Shown: piece after piece, positions 23,151-35,300 of the stretch
Position numbering within the stretch: the stretch's first letter is position 1
Layout of the letters: each line of letters opens with the position of its first letter
Origin: Lenisia limosa
Lineage: Eukaryota; Breviatea
Length of the DNA stretch: 47,107 nt
Assembly: GCA_001655205.1 (NCBI GenBank)
Contig: LPNZ01006696.1
Coordinates: 1 to 47,107 of the forward strand
Reading direction: 5' to 3'
Notes under the pieces: generated by a model
What the model saw: the letters and a program-made list of their open reading frames with translations, nothing else
Database searches by the model: none
What the model was told of the DNA's origin: nothing
Made by a program: the position numbers and the translations under genes

Positions 23151-26100
23151 CTATGAGTTGAGGACGGAGGACTGTGATTGGGCCTTGGACATATAACTCT
23201 GAGTCGCTCGGAGCTGTGCTCTCCAGAAAGACCTGGAAAATAAGTTGTTGAGGGCACTCCATCCAGTGACTCTTATTGATGACATGCTTACTGGTTTGAG
23301 TTGAGAGCCATCATGAGTTCGGGCTGGTTGATGAACTCTGCGAAGGACTTCACCATTGGCCCCACCACAAAGTCAAGGAATCCAACCTGTCCAATAAAAG
23401 AGAAACATATAAATTGAATGTTAGGGGAATATGCATACGCAATGAATGATAAAAAAAGTAGCGTGAAATAAGCTCGTTACGTGAGCTAAACCATTTGTGG
23501 GGAAACCCAACTAGTGTACAGTTCCAGTGCAACTGTAATGAGAAACCCCACCTGGCTCTTGGCAAGTTGGGCCGAGCGATCCATGAAGGGCGAAACAGGG
23601 AGCCCAAGAAGGTTCTCTCGGTCTCCTTGTGAGAAGAACTCTGAGTTGATCCGCAACTAAATCGGAATGAGAAGATCAAGAGGTATATTGAGTTGTGCGA
23701 CAGAAAACACTACCACCCACCGTCCAATTAACAGTCACTGCTGTTGGTCTAAGGCCATGGAATACATCTGCCACCTAGACATCATAAGACAATGTCGCGA
23801 AGGAAGGGGAATCTTAGTATCAACATGCGAACTAACCTTGATGAGCATCTGCTGGACAATCAGTCGATCTTCCTGCTCCGAAAGATCCACGTCTAAAGCG
23901 TCAGACATCGAAACATAAGCCACTTCTGGTGCCAGCATACTCTTGGTCACGACTTTGTTGTTGAATGAAGTGAGAATGTCAAATGTAAATGACATATCTG
24001 TTGCTAAAACAAGCTCAACAGAGAGACGTCGGAACTGGATCGTTAGAACACCCAAAACTTAGCATACCTCGTCCCAATGCTGCTGAGATTCAGGGCAGTA
24101 GAATTCAAGGTCTTCTTGCGTGAGCAGAGCAAACGCCGAGGCAATATGGTGGTTCTCAAGGATGGATCTGTCATTGTACAGAAGCGCAAGTGAATCTCGA
24201 GTTCTCACTAACGTGTCAGAATGGTTGAAAAAAGTGACATATTCTGTGTGGTCCCTTGACGACTCCTCAGAATAGTACAATAACTTAACTGCGAGCCACT
24301 CACCAAGGAAGGCATTGTTGGTTCCAGTGTGATCGAAATCGTGAACAAGGGCCGCAAAGAGAATGGCAAGAACCTGCACAGTGAGACTTACACTATGTGC
24401 TCAATTTCATACCTCATGTGGCTGCATCAAGATATAAAGTGCCGTATAGTTCTTGAGGATCATTGCCGCAGCAGCCTTGATTAGTAAGAACACGCAGTGA
24501 CCCTCAAAATCCTTACAAGGACGTCGGTAGCATGGGCAGCATTGTGGTACGGGTTCAAAGAGTAGCCCGCTTCAACCGTGTCAAGAAAGAGTCCAAGCTG
24601 CGGTGTAAAAGATGGTTATGTAGTTGATATTGTAGGATGTAGTTTTCCAAGACAAATACCTTAGCTTTGTTCAGGTTACAGAGCTGGATGAGATTAAACT
24701 CTTCGAAGATTCTCATTGCCACTGGAGCCAAGACGGGATTAGACGTGGACGTGGGGGGCACAACCGGGTTAAACGTGGCGTTCTAGAAAGGAGGGGGGGG
24801 GGAAGACGTTACTACTAGGATATGCATCATATACGTATATATACATGAAAATTCTACTCGTAGAATCAAAGAAAATCTTGAAAAAACAGATTGAAGAAAG
24901 AAGAAGGAGCAAAGGCTAGACGTGAAACAAACCATTGATGGTTCAGGACACTTCGGGGTGGTGGGCGCGGACGTAAAGTATGAATCTACTCCCAGAGTCT
25001 ATAAAGTAAATCCCAGGATCAAGGGCACCTACGGGTCTGTAAGAGCGCTGAGACGCAAGAGATGTGGATGAAATCTGTCTGTTGATGAAATTGACAGAAG
25101 GACTTGGAGGAATACTTCCGTCACGGGGGGACCGAACCTAAAAAAAATAGTTAATACCCTGGGGATAGGGGTGGGGACATACTTGGTCAAGAAGAGAGGA
25201 AATGGAGTCGGAGTTGCGAAGACCTTCGTCGGTAATGGCATCAAGGGATGCGACGTTCTCCCCAGGTCGTGAGGTTCGGCCATTCATGATCCCGTAGCCA
25301 TCCAGAGGGGGGAGGAGCATGATGTCCACACCGCCCCAGCCCGGGAACAAAAGCGCTGTGAATGCTATGTCTGACCATCGCCTAGATTGGTCAAATCAGC
25401 TATCACCAATATCAGAAGTACATTCAATCCATGCCAATAACCCAACCTCGCAAGTTCTATGACTTCAGGAGGAGAGAAAGTTGGTGATACGGCCTTCAAT
25501 GATGGGGATGACAAAGATGCCTGGAGTATTAGTGTGAAAGGCTGCTGTCATAAAGAACATTCCCATCGGAGGATTCAGTACCAAGAGAACCCCGCCATCA
25601 CTAATACTGATTGGACAATCTTTTTTGTTCTTGTTAGGACGGGTTGTGGTTTGCACGACCCCCCCACTGAAACACCTGGAAGAATACTCGAATGTCTGCT
25701 CCGGGTAGTAGGCGTTTTCAAAGAGGGTGTCATAAGGTTGGAAATTGGCCCGGACTTATTCGAAGTGCCAGGGGACTAGAAAGTTAAGCAACCTCTCTAC
25801 TTCGAATTAATGATACATGATTTTGATGAAGAATACGCATGATCGCCTAGACAGAGAATGATGGTACCTACTCTTTTCTGTGCGGCTGAAGTATGTTTGG
25901 GCCCGGAGGTGAAGCCATCAGCCAGGTACGCTTCAAGATCTTGGTCTAACTCCGTCTAATGGGATGAAAACACTTGATTTCAAATATGCAAATCGCTTTA
26001 TCAATCAAAAATAAGGACCTCATCCAAGCAGGTCTATGCCCCCCCCCCCACCTCGGCAGAAGTGATGACATTTCTCCAGGCGTTTTGTTGGGATGCCGCT

Positions 26101-27948
26101 GCTTGGTGCAGTGCGTGGATGGTTTTCACAACCAGTGGGGTTTGCTGATCGTCATATTTCACACCTTCAACCAACCTTCATGGACTTCAATAACTTGATT
26201 GCAACTCCCATTGGTGTCTCAAAGTCGCCTTGAAGGTCCATAGACTACCCAGTTAGAAGGCAAAAAAAGGAAAATCATAAAATAGGCAACAAAGACAGCC
26301 ACCAACAGGGCGCGCGGCCGCCGCAAGTGCTCGGTTCTCTCGCTCCATTTCTTCAGCATAGTATTTGAAAATGAAGAAAAGCAGACCTAGAAAGGTAACA
26401 GAAAGAACCACCATTTCAGATAGTAATGATGTCACTAATAGTCTTAGCCTCACAATTCTCCTCAAGGGGATCGCCACTTACAAGATGACCCGATGACGTT
26501 GAGGGCATAAAACACACAGCTTAGTTGTCCTTCCAGAGACGGTTCTAAGAACCATTCCTCATGGAAGTGTTCAGCGCAGAAGAAAGCTGTTAATTAGAAT
26601 GGATTTCAACATTATAATTACTCAATAATATAGCAATGAGAAATTAAAAACAAGGTTGTATCTGGCCGAANNNNNNNNNNNNNNNNNNNNNNNNNNNNNN
26701 NNNNNNNNNNNNNNNCAACTCTGTCCACACATCTTTCTGTGTGCCTCCCCGACACAAAATATTCCTTCTTTCCAAAAACCATACCTGCAGTTGCTACAAC
26801 GAAAAGAGAGATGTACAAGTAGCCTGTCGCTTTTTTGCAGAATGCAACGCAGCCCACAGGACTAACAATTGTCAGAGAGAGTAAAACGAAGACAATTTCG
26901 ATGATGAATACTGGCGTAAAGGTAGAGGGCAACGTGAATGTAGTTCACAAATAAAACAAGATATTACGATAAAAGATACGAGTGATTTGTTAAAACAAGT
27001 GAAGTGTTAAAAAGTGTGCTTGCGCTCTTGGCAGACCTAAAGATGGACCAGAGAAAAACGGCAGAAGAGCCTTTCGTGCCTCCGAGGGCCCAGTGCACTC
27101 CCCAGGGGCAAACAAACCTGCATTCAAATCAGAATAGGTGGGGCATTCAAATCAGAATGGGGTGGGGGCATTTCAACTTGAGCCCATGGTGTATGCAACA
27201 GGGTAAAGTTAATCCGATCCAAATCCACATAACAACTCACATATAGCAATCATCTCTAATACACCCACATGCAAATGAGCACTGCGTGCTTGAAGAAAGA
27301 GCATTCCTTCGTGATAGTGAACATTGCAAAAGAAATTGCCATTACAAGGCAGTAGATGAACGGAAAGAGGGCAGCCTCATGTGTGGCAACATTCAGTAGG
27401 AAGATTCCCCTGAGAAGTGTTACGTTTGTAAGGAGCCTTTCACTTCGGAAGAATCCCATAACATCACATTTAATATTTAATTTATTAAAAATATGAGAAG
27501 GGAGCGAACGGTGGTCAATGCGCGAGGATGATAAAGATTTTCATCAGAAGCATGACAGCTATTATTCTATTAACCCCTGAAATAGTAATATTAACAAGTT
27601 TAGTGCATGGAATTCGATAACCATCCCACAAACCAAAGGACAGCACAGAGAACAGTGACCAAAGATGTCCAAGTTAAAATCATTTTAACTCGCTTAACAG
27701 CCAAATCATCAGCCGATGATATACCTAATGAGTGTGATTCCAAAAATATTCTGGTTCTCCTTACCAGCGTAGGTTATAAGCTCAACAAGCGATTTTTTCT
27801 TCTTTCCACTTGCCCTTTGCTGATATAGCTGGACTAAATTTCTTGAAAGGACATCAGAGCGTATTTTTGGCTGGCTATTAATGGACGTGGCAGAGTAGTT
27901 TCGCGGTAGTGACCCGACTGGCGACTCCGCGTCAGGCACAACCACCAT
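23151..27948 (-). CDS. Polytopic membrane class I cyclic nucleotide phosphodiesterase
   Basis: Hydrolyses cAMP and/or cGMP. ATG at 27948 starts a Ser/Lys-rich cytosolic tail (MVVVPDAESPVGSLPR). Hydrophobic exons follow: MILTWTSLVTVLCAVLWFVG, AALFPFIYCLVMAISFAMF, TPVFIIEIVFVLLSLTIV, GYLYISLFVVATAGMVF and LSVTFLGLLFFIFKYY, about six or more TM segments. The last runs into a helix, EEMERENRALAAAA. A Ser/Pro-rich linker spans about 26230-24930. The catalytic domain has every signature: NPYHNAAHATDVL, HDFDHTGTNN (metal-binding), LLYNDRSILENHHIASAF, EFFSQGDRENLLGLP, and QVGFLDFVVGPM. The last intron uses a donor in AACCAGTAAG and gives NQSFWRAQLRATQSYM, ending at a stop at 23151-23153. The N-gap 26671-26715 lies in the TM region. 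The joins among the first TM exons are uncertain; a start at 27459 is an alternative. Confidence 0.87.
27121..27158 (-). repeat. 23-bp duplication near an intron boundary
   Basis: CATTCAAATCAGAAT occurs at 27121 and 27144. On the coding strand this is a duplicated ATTCTGATTTGAATG, which looks like a branch-point region. The downstream copy ends in GCAG at a possible splice boundary and the upstream copy has lost its AG. It lies between TM exons of the phosphodiesterase gene. The boundary itself is not certain. Confidence 0.5.
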
Positions 27949-28167
27949 ACTCTTTATATTATATTTTAATCGTTTGCTACTTGCTTTCTATCTATTCTAT
28001 TTCCCCCAAAAAAAATGATGGGCCCTCCCCGAAAAATACACTCCGACCCTTGGCTCTGCTGGGCTCCGTATATAAAAGGTGGAGACAAGGAACCAAGCAG
28101 CACTAGAAAACTCCAATATGGCAATGGTTATGCTAACTTAGTTTATTTATTAAAATATATTTTAATT
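27949..28167. promoter_or_regulatory. Divergent promoter, phosphodiesterase and LRR-ankyrin genes
   Basis: A 219-bp gap between two outward-facing start codons. It has TATA-rich stretches at 27953-27970 (TTTATATTATATTTTAATCG) and 28067-28077 (CGTATATAAAAGG), which are good TATA-box candidates for the minus and plus genes respectively. Assignment is from position and composition only. Confidence 0.5.
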
Positions 28168-31100
28168 ATGGAGAGCGCTAAACACAGAATCAATAGTGTG
28201 AAGCGACAACGCTCCACACAACTAACTTTAACTGATTTACGGGTTGAAAAACTCCCTAGTGAGATTGAAGAGCTGTATGATGTTTTAAAAGTCATCAAAA
28301 TATGCCATTGTCGACTGGTAGGAGAGCTGGAGGTTTATTGTTTCTCCCTAAAGGCTTCTTGCGCGTTTGTTGCTTTAATGATTTTTTATCAGTGTTTATA
28401 TTTTAACAAGCCTTTTTAGACATCCCTTACACCATCGCTTGCCCACTTTTCGAAACTCGAATGTATGTGGGATCTATCAACAACTATTTCATTGGTTGTT
28501 ACTAATCCCTCCAGACATAGTTTTAAACTCAAACCAGCTGTCTATTTTACCAGATTGGATTGGGGCGCTGCCTGCTCTTCAGAGCGTCAGTGTTGGATGT
28601 AACAAACTCAGGTCAGTTACCCCGCCAAAACCGTTTTCTTGCCAGACAGCATCTCTGTAAAAGGCTATTTGACCACACAGATCCCTTCCTGACTCCTTAT
28701 CGGGAAGCAGTATTACGGAATTCCTTGCAGCAGAGAACCGAATCCAGGAATTTCCGATTTGTCTTGTTGCGTGCAATAAGCTGAGTCATCTTGTGAGCAC
28801 CCCCCCCCCCNNNNNNNNNNNNNNNNNNNNNNNNNNNNNNNNNNNNNNNNNNNNNNNNNNNNNNNNNNNNNNNNNNNNNNNNNNNNNCTGAGTTTAAACC
28901 CATTTACGTCATTGCCGAGCTTGATTGGACATTTGACATCCCTCACTAAGTTGATTCTTATGAGGAATGGCCTGACACACATTCCAGATGAAGTGGGTTG
29001 TGTACCAGTGGACATTAACTTCACAGATTGGCTACCTCGTTAACCTCACTAAACTTGAGCTTGCTGACAACAAACTAACTACTCTCCCGGTAACCTTGGC
29101 AAAATGTACAAAGCTGAAGTCGATTTCATTGGCTGTGAATCCGATTCGGACCTTTCCCGTTGCTCTTGCTGCGTGTCCTACTGTCATCCTTGATATGACG
29201 GGCTGTCATTTGACTGTAGGCTGACACGTGGCTTTCCTCACTTTTCTTTCCAGGAGCTGAGTCCCCTCATTGGACACATGTCGCAATTGGCTTCTTTAGA
29301 GCTCTCTCGGAACTCGAAGCTTTCTGTAAGCCTCGCCTATTATCCTTTGAACCTGTATATTAACCAGATTGCAGACGATACCCGCTGAAATTGCTCACCT
29401 GAAATCTTTGGTCACGATCAAGCTTGATGGCTGCCAACTTTCAGAGCTTCCTGAACAGGTACGTATCATATATTATATATATATATATAGATAATTATGT
29501 ATCTATTACATATTCCATGTTCACCCAATATTAACCTTTTGAGATGTCTCAAATGACGTGGATCACAACTATTGCGGTTTGTGGGATACTTTGGTCTTCT
29601 TTGGTTTTAGACCTCACCTCTATAGCTTGATAACAACGTACGTCTTCCTCAACAAATCCGATCCCCACTGACAACAGCCAAGACTTTCAGAGATTACCTC
29701 ATCAAAAAACACAACTGTCTGTTGAGAATTTTTATTTGAGGATATTAACCTCCACAGTATCAAAAACAGTCCCACAGCCTCCACCAGAGCTCCCACAGCT
29801 GGACGAAGTGCCCAAGCTACCCGGTGGGAGAGAAGGTTGAAAGTTTGATTTACATATTTAGACCTTGAAGATCTTCCTGAGTTGGAATCTGTCAATTCTA
29901 GTGTTCTCTCAGTTTCAGCTCTTTCGGATTCACAGTATGTCAAGGATTGCTAGTGTACATGGTTCTTTCCTAGTCTCACCCCCCCCCCCCCNNNNNNNNN
30001 NNNNNNNNNNNNNNNNNNNNNNNNNNNNNNNNNNNNNNNNNNNNNNNNNNNNNNNNNNNNNNNNNNNNNNNNNNNNNNNNNNNNNNNNNNNNNNNNNNNG
30101 GGTGTATTTCTGGAGATAATAGCATTTCATATACTCTCGTCAATAGCGAAAGATTCTTTCGTGTGACAGTTTCAGGCCAATCAAGCGGTGTTGACGGCCG
30201 GTCGCCGCTGCATCGGCAAAGTCGTAAGTTCGGGTACCTGCTTGAATTGTATATGATATACTACTATATATGTGGATGCCTCATACTTGGTAACTTTGTA
30301 GTGGGCGGAACGATGAAAGGCAAAAACTCAAGGGTAGGTTGTCATACTTCAGACTTTAATTGTATACAGGAAGAACAAATCATCCAACAGGGCAGGGAGA
30401 AGATTAAACACGAGCACAGTCTTCGTGAAAAAGTGGGCTGGTCCACTAAGTATCGCCTGATAGTCCCTCATGGTGAAACAACTCTCATTTTCCAGGCTGA
30501 AGAAGAGGCCCGAGTCTTGAGACAGAAATATGAAGGTATGAGGAAGCTTGCAAATGGATCATTTTGTTCTTGTTGTTTTCTGCCCTCTTTTGTTCTTGGG
30601 TTCCTTTTCACATTTTTAGACCTCAAAGTTTCAAGCAAGGAAAAACTAAGGTTGGGTGGGGGTATAACGGATTCTCAGCCTAATCTCGTGTATTTGATGG
30701 AAATTCACCCTTCATAGGACTGAACGAGAGTCCTTGACGGCAGCTTTGAAGGAAAGGCTCAATAAACACAGGGAAAAAACACAAACCGCACAACAGAACC
30801 TCAAAACAATCCTGGTGGGTGTTTCAGCATGAAAATATGAGAATGAAAAGAAATATTGAATAGCTAGGCCTTTTACTCACCTTCTCACAAGCCCAGCAAC
30901 CGTCCTTACTCGCCGCCTGTTCGGCAGGGTCAGTGGACACTGTCCGTCTCCTCATTGAGGGAGGCGCAGTCACAAGCTTCAATAACTCGGTATGCGTGTG
31001 CCTCTAATACACTGCAGGGCTCTGACTGCCCTCCAGGAAGCGCTTTTCGCTGCAGTTGCTAGTGACCACGCCGCCGTGGTAGATGTGCTCTTTTCCAAGG

Positions 31101-32165
31101 GTGCCGACATCAAGGCATCTAACTCGGTACCCGTGATTATACCTTGTTTTTCTCATGGCATAGAATGGTGTTCCCATCATCAAGAAGGCCTATGAAGTGG
31201 GTTCAGTTGAGATCATTAAGATCATGGAGCACTACAAAATCACTCTTCCTGAAGATGAGGTTTGTCTCCAAAGGCTATTTGTGATACAGTAGCATGCCTT
31301 GGGGCTTCACCTTGCTTCGCGCCATGGCCATGTGCCTCTTCTGGAGTACCTGTTGAGCAAGACCGACATCAACAGCCAGGACCAGAACGGGAATACCGCT
31401 CTACACACCGCAGCATCTTGTGGCAAGCCTGCGGCAGTCAAGCTGCTCATCTCGAAGGGGGCGGACTGTACTGTTGTCAACAACCAAGTAAGCTACCATG
31501 GCCCTCGTGACTTTGTAGAACAAAAAGGCCGAGGACGTCTCGTTGGACGCAGCTGTGAGCAGTGTCTTCAATCCCCCAGAGCCTGGTAGCAACTCTAAGG
31601 TCTGATGCTTGTGTATTGCTGTATCGCTTAGGGGCTTCACTCATTCTCCAGGAAATTGTGCCATTTGTCTGTACCCCACAGAAAATCGGTAGGCCTCAGC
31701 TACAGTCGTGGGGGGGGGGGGGGCTAAGNNNNNNNNNNNNNNNNNNNNNNNNNNNNNNNNNNNNNNNNNNNNNNNNNNNNNNNNNNNNNNNNNNNNNNNN
31801 NNNNNNNNNNNNNNNNNNNNNNNNNAAGACATTGCCACTCCTCTCTCCAAACAGGTTTGTCTGCTTTGAAATAGAATTACCACATAAACCCGACATAAGC
31901 ACCAGTTTTCGTTCGGCCGTTCTCACGTTTCCAGTTCCACCATGCGTTTACCCATGGTACTCAGTCAGTGACCCGTCACTCCGCACGGCGACTAAACTGT
32001 AAGCTCAACTCTTGCATTGACTCCTCTTTGCCTTCCTCACCCCCCAGTTCCGAGCAGTGTGGCTTCCTCGAGACTTTCCCTCTCCGTGTCCCATCATTCC
32101 ACTCGCGCCCTGTCCCCTGCACGGTATGCGGGTTTGACCCCAACTTTGGTGTGACCCTCCAGTAA
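28168..32165 (+). CDS. Leucine-rich repeat-ankyrin protein with possible Cys-rich end
   Basis: Likely a protein-interaction scaffold. ATG at 28168 opens MESAKHRINSVKRQRSTQLT. LRRs of the LxxLPxxI type follow: LRVEKLPSEIEEL, LNSNQLSILPDWIGALPAL, AENRIQEFPICLVACNKL, SLPSLIGHLTSLTKLIL, LVNLTKLELADNKLTTLP, IPAEIAHLKSLVTIKLDG. A short charged helix spans 30370-30820. Ankyrin repeats are at about 30895-31490: LAACSAGSVDTVRLLIEGGA, AAVVDVLFSKGADIKASN, LHLASRHGHVPLLEYLLS, NGNTALHTAASCGKPAAVKL. One frame then offers CxxC pairs (NCAICLYPTENR, VPCTVCGFDPNFG) before TAA at 32163-32165. An alternative frame splices a Ser-rich linker into the coiled-coil gene next door, making one giant protein. N-gaps at 28811-28887, 29992-30099 and 31729-31825 interrupt it. 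Confidence 0.72.
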
Positions 32166-32309
32166 GCCGCTTCCACGTCGGCTTGTCAACGCCGATATCC
32201 AAACCTCAGATAGCCTACGCTCATCATTAGCGTCTTCGCAAGGTTGGTATATTATTTTCAAATGAATTGTGTACGTGCGAATAGGCTCTCCTTTTGATTA
32301 TAGTTTCGA

Positions 32310-35300
32310 ATGCCATTACCGTTTGCAGGACTGAGTCGAAGTGTTCTATCAGCCGAAAAGAAGCGACTGGAGCACGAGGTCTCTGAATTAACAATTTCAT
32401 ACGAGGCAGCCCTCCAGAACCAGTTCACATACCAAACCACTCGCGATGAGGCTCTACACCAAGTTGAAGCTTATCGTCTCAGTGTTGGAAAGTGTCTGTT
32501 GTGTCATGCTTTAGGTCGAACAGCTGGAGCAGAAGCTGCTGTTCATGCAGTCTGAGCAGGATCTCAGCAACCGCAATGTGGACACTCTTCGTGACGCTTA
32601 TGCTGGTGTGGAAGCTTCGAAGTCGTCGATGGTCTGTTCTCTGCAGGGTAATAGAATTGTACTACCTCTAACACTATTGGGTATCTCACGCTGCAGTCAG
32701 TGGAATGGATGGAAAACCGAGCCACATTGTCGACGGACCTCCTTTTGGCCAAATCCGAGCTGGAACAAGCCGAGAAGAGAGCCGAAGAGTCCGTGTCTGA
32801 GGCCGCCAAAGCGACAGAGAAAGCCAGTCAACTCGAGGCCCTGATTTCGCAACTTCATGAGGAAGTTATGCAAGTCAAGACTGAGAAAGACATGGCAGAG
32901 GTTTGCGGTGCCACAGGCTGAAAGTATTAATGAATATTATTATTATGTTTCTTGTCTGAGTCGAAGTGGTTCACCTTTTAGGCCGAGTTGCGTAAGGCTC
33001 TTGAGCTTGGGACGGAAATGGAGAAGGACAATGCGCATTACAAGAGCATGGCTCGCCGCATCAAAGTCGGCGTGGATTCGGATGAATTGAGTTCTCGTTT
33101 AATAGCCGCCAATCTATCTACATACATAGTTCACCCCTAGTCAATACAAACTGATCTCACTCGTTCAGTCCGAAGCGCAAGCAGAGGAGGCTGTTTATTG
33201 GCAGAAGGTTCATGACGCTGAGCAGCTCATCGCTCAGCTCAGTGAACAGAACTCTGACCTGAAGAGCGAGATTGTCCGCGAGGAAGCTGCGAGAGAAGCG
33301 ATCAACAGGGCTCTCAACAACGTGATTGATGGTTGGTGTTGGGATTGTGAGTCCTGGATCACACCTAACTAACTTGGGTGTAGAGCACAAAAAGGCCCAA
33401 GAAGTGCTGTCTGGCCAAATTGAAGAGGCCCAGATTCAAACACAGGAGTCCCGAGAGGAGGCCGAGGTTGGGACGAGCCAATATAGGGACCGTTTATCGT
33501 TATCATGCTCACTCTGTAGAAAGCCCAGGCGAGTCTCGTCTCTATGCGCAATGACTACGATGAAAAACTGGCAGAGTATGTCTGGTGTTATACTGTCCTC
33601 TCACTTCCCTTATCACCACGGCTTCTCACAACTTCAGTTACGAAAAGATGTCTCTCACCCAGTACGCTGAACAGTGTGAAAGCACACAGGAAATCGCTAA
33701 AGAAGCGGCCTCCCTTGGCCAGGAGTTGGAGAATGCGCAGAGAGAGCTTGACCTTCGTAACAAGGCAGCCCAGGTGGGAAGGCTGGGTAAAGAGGGGAAA
33801 TCGTGAATAATCATATTAGTATCATATAATATTACTGCGTAGGAAGCCCTTCAGAAGTCTGAAGCTTTGGAGGCTAGCCTCGCTCGAGCCGTTCTGGACA
33901 AGGTAGGCCCATCTCGTCGGGGCTCATGCTTTAGGAGCTGGGACTTGGTCACATTACTGCCCTCGAGGAACAGCTCTCAAACGAACGCTCACGTTGGGAG
34001 GCGAGGTGGGCAGTCTGCTTTTGTGCTTATCCCGTAGCGCCAAGACCCAGGCCGAAGAACTCGACTTCGCCCTCGAGCTGTCCAAATGTACTGGGGTAAA
34101 TTGCTCTCGCTTTCGCTTCTCCTCCCACTCACTCGATAGTATCGGCGCTGAAATCCTCGGAGCTGGAGGCTAGCTTAGCCGAAGCACGTCTTTTCAATGA
34201 AGAAGCCTCAGAACAAGCTCAAATGTCGAACATGAAAGCAGAATCCCTGCTGGCAGAGGTTGGTGCTGGTTATGGAGTGGACCTTCTTACCGCCAGGTTG
34301 ATGCACTGAAGTCCCAAATGGAGAGGGCAGTTTCACTGACCGCAACTTTGGAAAACGAACAGTCTGAGGACAAAACAGCTCTCAGCTCCATCCTCCAAGA
34401 AACTGCGGGTTTGTTCTCCTTCTAGAGTTTACCCCGTAGAACTTCAGGTGAAACTGGCTGCGTCAGAGAAGAATCTCGAATCGGCTCAGGACAAGGCTGA
34501 AGCCCTCAACCAGGTACTGCCTGGCGTCTTTGTCTTATAACTTTCAGATTGTTGCTGACAGTGAAGAGTCCACAGCTAGGATCCAGACCGAGCTTGAAAC
34601 TGAGGTTGGTTCTTGATTCTCTATCACTCGATGTTGCTATTGTAGTATACTATCTTGTTCCTGTAACTCCCCTCGTTGACTGTACTTTTTTATTTTATTT
34701 TTCAACCATCAGATTAGTTTGTCCAGTAGTTCTGTTATTTTGAGTTTCTTTGTTCATACATTCCTTCTTGGAACTCCCCACCCGTGTTCCTATTAAATCT
34801 TCTGATTTACCCCCCCCCCTCCAGAAGCACCGCCTTGAAGGACTCATTGAAGAGACGACTTCGCGGCTCGAGATCAGTAGATCGGACCTCTCCAAGGCCC
34901 AAAGTGCTTTGCAGCAGGAGAAGAAAGAGAGAGTGCTGGCGGAAGAGAATCTCCAGGTATGCTGGGTCAAGAGAATCCTGTGAATAACATACGGTCATAA
35001 TTTAATTCTTGGCAGTCAGCTTTGTCGTCAGCTCTTGAGGATCTTTCTGCCACAAGGGCGGAAGCGGATCATCTCCGAACCAAACTTGCTTCCGACACCA
35101 ACACCCACGCGGTTCTTGTCCACAACCTCCAGTTCCAATTGGACTCCACCACGACCGATATGGAGAGCTCCGTCCAAAGGGCTGAGGAGCTATCTTCAGC
35201 CCTGACCGAGGCCAACGTCACCAATGCGGACGTGGAGGCCAAGCTACGCCAGGCGCATATTACGCAGCAAAACGACGCACAACACCATGAGACCCTTCTT

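Noticed and set aside
22766-23262. Lys-run and hydrophobic minus-strand frames downstream of the phosphodiesterase
   Set aside because: They come from a T/A homopolymer beside a gap and T-rich 3' UTR. The spliced phosphodiesterase ends at 23151 in another frame.
23151-27948. Rhodopsin-phosphodiesterase fusion
   Set aside because: The hydrophobic exons show no recognisable retinal-lysine helix; the TM module stays unassigned.
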